Shown here: positions 57,672 through 64,000 of the stretch, piece by piece
Layout of the letters: each line of letters opens with the position of its first letter
Position numbering within the stretch: position 1 is the first letter of the stretch
Assembly (NCBI GenBank): GCA_009667805.1
Contig: CM019063.1
Location: 189,045,661 to 189,109,660, forward strand
DNA length: 64,000 bases
Origin: Leptobrachium leishanense
Taxonomy: Eukaryota; Chordata; Amphibia; Anura; Megophryidae
Reading direction: 5' to 3'
Program-made: the position numbers and the translations under genes
The notes under the pieces: model-generated
Databases searched by the model: none
Seen by the model: only the letters and a program-made list of their open reading frames with translations
Told to the model about the DNA's origin: nothing

Positions 57672-59136
57672 GGGCTATATTACAATCATCGCGCTAAAAG
57701 TCCATAGGACTCCATAGAGGCTTCCGCTGCCGGTCACATGACCTGCAGGATTTCGCCTCGCGAGATCCGTAAGGTCGGCAAATTATTCGCAGAGGGAGAC
57801 TGGGGGACTTTTTTTTACCCCAGTCTCTCTCTGCTCCCAGTTGCAAGAAAAAGCAGATTGAGCTGCTGTTCTGGATGGGAGGTGAATATGTGTTTATTGG
57901 TAATTTTTTGCAGCTGGTGCAGACGGAATCCGTAGAAGCGGGATCCATTAGCACCAGCTCCAGGCTGTGGGTAACTTTTGAGTTAACCGCAGCTTGGCGT
58001 AATTAGCGTTAGGACTTTGTAATCCTAACGCTAATTAACTCTTTGTGCTCCCCATGTTAAGTATAGGGAGTGCAAAGTACAGTAAGCTTGCACTGAAAAG
58101 CACAAGATCCGAATTGCTAATGCATTTTTTAATTGTTTTTTTCATCTGATTGTAATATGGTCAGCCCGCGCTAGGGCCACCAAAGCTAACGTTAATTCTC
58201 ATACAGCTGAGTGCTAACGTTACCCGGAAGAATCAGGCTTATTCAAAGAGAATCGAAAAGTCACCACACGTTCGGTGACTTTTCGTTCTCTTCAATTCGG
58301 TGCGATTTGGCGATCCCATTTAGGCAACCATGTGGTGTATTCAGCAAGCACCACAGGGCCGTCGTAGTGCTGGGAAAAGCTGCCGCAAACCCGCCGAACA
58401 CTCACCGCAAAACCCGAACACACACCTAAACCCGCAAAAACATCTGGATCAACCCCGCCGAACACGCCGGAGAAACCCGAGCAGCCGCCGATCACAGCGC
58501 AGAGCAGCTGCCAGAAAAAGCCGACACCGCAGACGAATGGAGTGAAAAAAATAAAACGGTACGCTTGAATATTTGAAAAGTGAAACGCTGTTTGCAAAAG
58601 AAACTACAGAACGAAAATGTCTGAAATTTATATATAAGATCCAATGGATGATAATAAAAAGGGCTGTTACAGAGAAAAGAAAAAACGATTTAAAAAGAAA
58701 ACGAAAAAAAAATCTTTAGCGGAAAAATGCCTAAAAGATCCTAAAAAATCTATAATAAAGAGACGTTTTACTGCAGAGTATTAGAATCAATAGTTTATTA
58801 GATATTGAATTAAAACAGGAATATTTTTAACATTGAAGTCTATGGGATTAGCCTGAATAAACCTGACAAATTAAACCACCGAACAGCCGGTCAATTTGGC
58901 AAGTTTTCACTGCTGGTTTTTGTTCTCTGAATAGATGAAGCATTGCTTCTCTATGAGGATTTCACTGCCCACGAACAGGCACCGTATGTGCAGGCAATTC
59001 ACCAACATTTGGTGAACTGCCTGCTCTCTGGATAGCGAATGGCCAGGAAAGGTAACCGTACTCTGAATTTCACTGTTCGGTTACCTTTCTCCAGCAATTC
59101 AGATCTCTTTGAATAACCCTGAATGTAATATGGCCT
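57672..59136. mobile_element. Family C MITE with nested family A element
   Basis: The left end GGGCTATATTACAATC pairs with the right end GAATGTAATATGGCCT. TCA lies on both sides (57669-57671 and 59137-59139). Without the family A insertion about 574 bp remain. Confidence 0.84.
58234..59121. mobile_element. Family A element, uninterrupted, 888 bp
   Basis: CAGGCTTATTCAAAGAG and CTCTTTGAATAACCCTG with a perfect AAT duplication (58231-58233 and 59122-59124). This copy shows the full family without insertions. It also begins with an internal hairpin CGAAAAGTCACC/GGTGACTTTTCG. Confidence 0.9.
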
Positions 59137-59483
59137 TCAGTGTGTGGGCCAAAAAGGAACTGTATTCCCACTGAGACATTAGTGGAGGAACTACGTTTCC
59201 ATGTGTTCCTGCTTGACTTGACCTCTGTTTGAAATTATATTCTGATAGCAGATTATTATAACAAAGATAAAAATTTTATCTTGAAATGTTTAGCAAAATT
59301 CATGCATATATTGTTATAGTGAGAGCAGAAAGGATTGATATACCTGTAGCATTGGGGAGTTTATTGATATTTTTGATATATTAGATTTCTGCATTCGTTT
59401 TCTGACAAGTAGTGTTTCGTCTGAATTTTGGGCATTTCAGCAGTTCGTTTGAACATAACAAAACAGACTGCTGCATGGACTTA

Positions 59484-59904
59484 GGCTGGGGTCAGACCAG
59501 CGCACTTTTAACGTGCGTTCTGGCGCACATAATTACGGCCGCACAAGCAGCAGATGACGGGCAATGACGGCCAATATACGATGTACGGCCGCACAAAAGT
59601 CCGGCCGTGCAACGCAAGTGGAATTTGAACGCATTTTTTTGAGAACGCTGAACCGCTAGTACTGACGTACTGAGTGCGCAGCTGCGGCATAGCGGCGTGT
59701 TTGTGTGATTAGGAGACGTCAGACGCTGCTAATGTCCAGCCTACATAACGTCCAGACGCAAAAAGATTGACGATCCGTACAAAATCACACCCGAAAATGC
59801 GCGTCGTCTGACTGTTTTTGCGCATTCCGTGAAAAAATACGTCAAAGCGTTCAGACGCACTTTTTCACGTTCGCAGGGAAAAATGCTTTCGTCTGACCCT
59901 AGCC
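59484..59904. mobile_element. Family T MITE, 421 bp
   Basis: GGCTGGGGTCAGACCAG and (reversed) GGCTAGGGTCAGACGAAAG form the ends. TTA on both sides (59481-59483 and 59905-59907) fits the TWA target of PIF/Harbinger. The interior is rich in ACGGCCGCAC and CGTTCAGACGC words. Confidence 0.85.
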
Positions 59905-59907
59905 TTA

Positions 59908-62011
59908 GTGAACTAATAAAGATCTGCTGCAAGAGTCTCATGAAAAAATGTGTGTGTTCATGCAGTAGTTTGTGGGAAGTGGCGGATAGCCACTACTTGC
60001 TAGCCAGCTGTCACTATAATAAGTTAAAAAAGTATTAATTTATTTTTATTTTTATTCAAAATTTTTATTTTGCAAATCCAATCAGCAGTACAACAAATGC
60101 AAAGAAAGCATAGCCATGTGGGCCAAAGTACGTAAAAGTCACGTCAAAAATTATTAAAATAAAAAAACACACTTATGGGAATTGCTGCAGAATGTGTTGG
60201 CGACTAATAATAATAATAATAACACCACATGTTCCCACCCAACAGGCCAATGTTGGGGGCATATGATCTTAGGGGTGAGCCCTTGCTTACCATAACTATC
60301 CAATTACTGGGCTGTTACTCCTGGCAGTTGCCGCCGCTCCAAAAATAAGTGAGTATGGGCGCGACGCCATTTTTTCTGTATTTATAACTATCCAATGGTA
60401 GCACCCGAACAGTCTCCACCCATAAAAGAATTTTAAAAAATGCAATGCGATGGGGACATGAAGACACGGTGTCATGGATGGGAAAGGGTGCAGAGGAGGA
60501 CAGTGTAATGCCCCCCCCTCACCCCAGCTCAGGGACAAACTCATCATTAGACCAGTAGGGCACTCTCCAAGGACTCCCTTTCAACCAGTCCCGTGTCACC
60601 ACAAATAAATTCATGGAGAAATAATATTAGCAGCCAGCTTTAATATTGGCATCTCTAGGAACCAGAAGCATGGGACAGGGGCACAGAAGACTCCCCTTTC
60701 AAAATTTGTGGACAGAAATAGAGAGAGGACACAATAAATGAAGTCTGGGATTTACTGAAAGGTACAGTATATATTATATAAAACACAGTATATAGTATAT
60801 AACTAACTCAACTAAAATGGTGGTAATTATGATTAAACAAGTATACTGACACATTAGACAGTGTCAGACATACAATATTTTGTAGTGATGGTCTCTGCAC
60901 ATGGTGACTGTTGTCTTCAAAACCTGGTAGGTGCTTTGTGACTGCCTGAATGTGCTACTGTGACTTTTCCTTCCAGCAGTATAGCCAGAGCTTCAGGGAG
61001 TGAGTGATGTCTGCCGCCAGTGGATATTTCATTTTTAAAATAGTGTGTAAAAATAAATTCTGTAATACTGCAATGTGCGTATGGGTGGTGTTTGCATGTG
61101 GTTGCGACTTACTTGCAGGCAGGCAGAATGGGGGACACCATGATCTCCTATTGCCCAGTGGCTCCAAGAGTTTCCAGTCTGCCTCTGCCCCAGCTTATTA
61201 TATTTTGCATTCCACCCCTGGCTTCCAAAGTTCCCCTACAAGGAAGCCAGGTGTACCCATTGAGCCCAATGGGCTTGTTACTTAAGGTAGGTTCAGACTC
61301 CTCAGTGCTTCTGCATTGTGTGTGAACACAAACTGAACTGTACTCTGAAGCCTATGCTCCATGTGGCTGATCAAGACCGTGCTGGTAATCCAAGTTCCAT
61401 AGTGCTCTACCTTGTTATCTCTTCTTGCAGTCTACCCGTCTGTGTTCCCAAGACCTGTCTGCACACATACCAGAAACCCTAGTTGTCTTCCAAGTGTCTT
61501 GCCTTGCAACCTGTGCCTTCCTGTGTATTGTCTGCTGCATAGCCCGTGTGTATGCTCAATCCTTTATTGCCTGTGGATCCCCGAGCCTCCTGTGAATCCA
61601 GTCCATTTTCTGTCTTGTCCCTTGTACCTGCTTCACCTGTATCCGATTGTTTAATCCTGGTTCCTATCTGTTTCTCTGTTCCTACCTTATCCCAATGCTC
61701 CAGCCCTGTGTCCTGTTTACCACATACACTGGCTTGCCACTTGCCTATCGTGATCTCTCAAACCTATGTTTGTACCTCAGTACTTGTATTGACATCTATG
61801 TCACTGCATATTGCACTCGTACGTTTTACAACCCGGTGCACACTGCATGACAATGCTACAAATAGGTTTCTCTGAAATGAATGCACCATATGTATGTCAT
61901 AGGAACAAATTACAACGAACGGTAAATGTACAATTTCGAACTATTCAGTTCACAAGATCTGACCTAGATCTATAGGTGATCTTGCATCCATTAAGGGTAT
62001 CATAACATCAG
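59908..62011. other. No gene recognised
   Basis: 60030-60190 has a T-rich start and resembles a minus-strand LINE 3' UTR but lacks confirmation. 61412-61870 is CT-rich with open frames lacking domains, similar in character to 6164-6640. No exon can be supported. Confidence 0.5.
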
Positions 62012-62100
62012 GGCCAAACATTTCAGGTCCTGAGCTACTAGCCAGGCCTTATAAGTTACTCACCATTAGTTAACCTACCTAACCCAGTCCCATACTGCAC
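62012..62100. mobile_element. hAT-1 left-end remnant
   Basis: CAGGGCCAAACATTTCAGG and GAGCTACTAGCCAGGCC match the first 85 bp of hAT-1 with many substitutions. The right end is missing. Confidence 0.6.
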
Positions 62101-62151
62101 ATTTTGCTTGCAGTGTTAGGGTCACCGGTCTATGTAAAGTATATATATTTA

Positions 62152-62360
62152 CAGTTGTGTTCAAAATTATTCAACCCCCAATGCTGTAAAGGGTTTTAGG
62201 GAATTTAGTGTACATTTGTAATTGTATTCAGAATGAAATCCTACAAGGACATTTTAAAGAACCATATGCAACTAAAATGACATCAATTGGTTTTGTAATA
62301 CAGTAGTAAATGTTTCTTTTGTGAATTCTTCATTGACACAATTATTCAACCCCTTAAAGA
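62152..62360. repeat. Left IR/DR arm of the Tc1 element
   Basis: Outer direct repeat at 62152-62182 and inner repeat ACACAATTATTCAACCCC at 62336-62353 are the expected transposase-binding sites. Confidence 0.85.
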
Positions 62361-62503
62361 CTACCACTCTGAAGAACAGAGGTTCATTCAAGTGTTTTCA
62401 ATCAGGTATTGAAAACACCTGTGGATGTCACGGAGCAGCAATAAAGCATAATAAGCACCAATTAGGCAGCTTTAAAATGACTGTGATACTCAGCTCCTTC
62501 TAG

Positions 62504-63550
<1,047 letters not shown>

Positions 63551-63559
63551 GATTGAATG

Positions 63560-63767
63560 TCACTTGGGGTTGAATAAAACTGATAATGATGTGAGCACAG
63601 AAAAGACATTTGTGGTTATTTCATTATAAATGTTATGTTATATTTGTCTGACCTACACGTGCCTCTTTGATTTAATTGTAAGCAAGATGACTGAATGATC
63701 AAAATCAATGTCAAACTGGCCAAAACACTCAATTTCAGTGGGGGTTGAATAATTTTGAACACAACTG
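63560..63767. repeat. Right IR/DR arm of the Tc1 element
   Basis: Inner repeat GGGGTTGAATAAAACTG at 63566-63582 and outer repeat at 63737-63767, mirror images of the left arm. Confidence 0.85.
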
Positions 63768-63854
63768 TATATGGGAGTGAAGGGGTGTCTAGGCCCAAAG
63801 ATGAAATGCTGACGCCCCCCTCAAACTATTCCCACAATACACACCCATGCTTAT

Positions 63855-64000
63855 CACACAGCTTCACAGCAATAAAACTCACAGTAATATGCGGTGTGTA
63901 TGAGTGTATAGCAGAGCTCCACAGCAATAAAACTCACAGTAATATGCGGTGTGTATGAGTGTACCACAAAGCTCCGCAGCAATAAAACTCACAGTAATGT
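63855..64000. repeat. 55-bp tandem repeat running off the right edge
   Basis: CAGCAATAAAACTCACAGTAA starts at about 63867, 63922 and 63977, an exact 55-bp period. The unit also has TATGCGGTGTGTATGAGTG. The copies are nearly identical, so the array is young, and its length beyond the window is unknown. Confidence 0.9.

Noticed and set aside
61412..61875. Overlapping open frames in a CT-rich region
   Set aside because: Repetitive pyrimidine-rich composition, several overlapping frames and no domain.

Overview
The window looks like intergenic, repeat-saturated DNA from an amphibian, most likely a frog with a large genome. That is inferred from the element mix: a tRNA-derived SINE and several LINE 3' tails, Penelope-like repeats carrying hammerhead motifs, TTAA-flanked elements, hAT-type and 3-bp-duplication MITEs, a Tc1 element and an L1-like LINE. 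I recognise no host protein-coding gene and no host RNA gene. Almost all short open frames here are chance or repeat-derived.

Layout. 1-6094 (minus): the 5' part of a Ty3/Gypsy LTR retrotransposon with LTR, a proline-tRNA primer site, a PNMA-like gag with two stops, a -1 frameshift site and an uninterrupted pol running off the left edge. 6.1-15 kb: SINE, MITEs and two Penelope-type palindromes. 15-27.7 kb: nested MITEs, a hAT element carrying a 26-bp minisatellite, and a well-preserved hammerhead ribozyme motif at 22.48 kb. 28.8-34 kb: MITEs, including a four-layer nest. 35044-40668: a full-length but broken L1-like element with target duplications. 41-43.7 kb: a three-layer nest. 44.6-45.4 kb (minus): a Penelope-like remnant. 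46-59 kb: more nests, with two TTAA elements made of GC-rich hairpins, a large palindromic hAT MITE and a CR1/L2-type LINE end. 62152-63767: a complete Tc1 transposon with an intact transposase. 63.85 kb to the end: a 55-bp tandem repeat.

Family names used below, all defined from this window. A: ends CAGGGTTATTCA, 3-bp duplications, about 0.83-0.89 kb once nested insertions are subtracted; mini-A is a 182-bp relative. C: ends GGGCNCTAT, 3-bp duplications. T: ends GGCTNGGGTCAGAC, TWA duplications. hAT-1: ends CAGGGCTCAAAATTTC; hAT-2: ends TAGRSATGTGCA; hAT-3: ends CAGTGGCG; all three with 8-bp duplications. PB: TTAA-flanked, ends CCMYTTNRYTGCT.

The elements do not form a pathway. They form a stratigraphy in which target duplications show who inserted into whom. 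The youngest-looking are the Tc1 copy (intact ORF, perfect ends) and the Gypsy element (1221 codons of pol without a stop). The most interesting biology is the Gypsy recoding site, whose slippery heptamer followed by a possible pseudoknot resembles the arrangement in the domesticated PEG10 and PNMA genes, and the Penelope-associated ribozymes.
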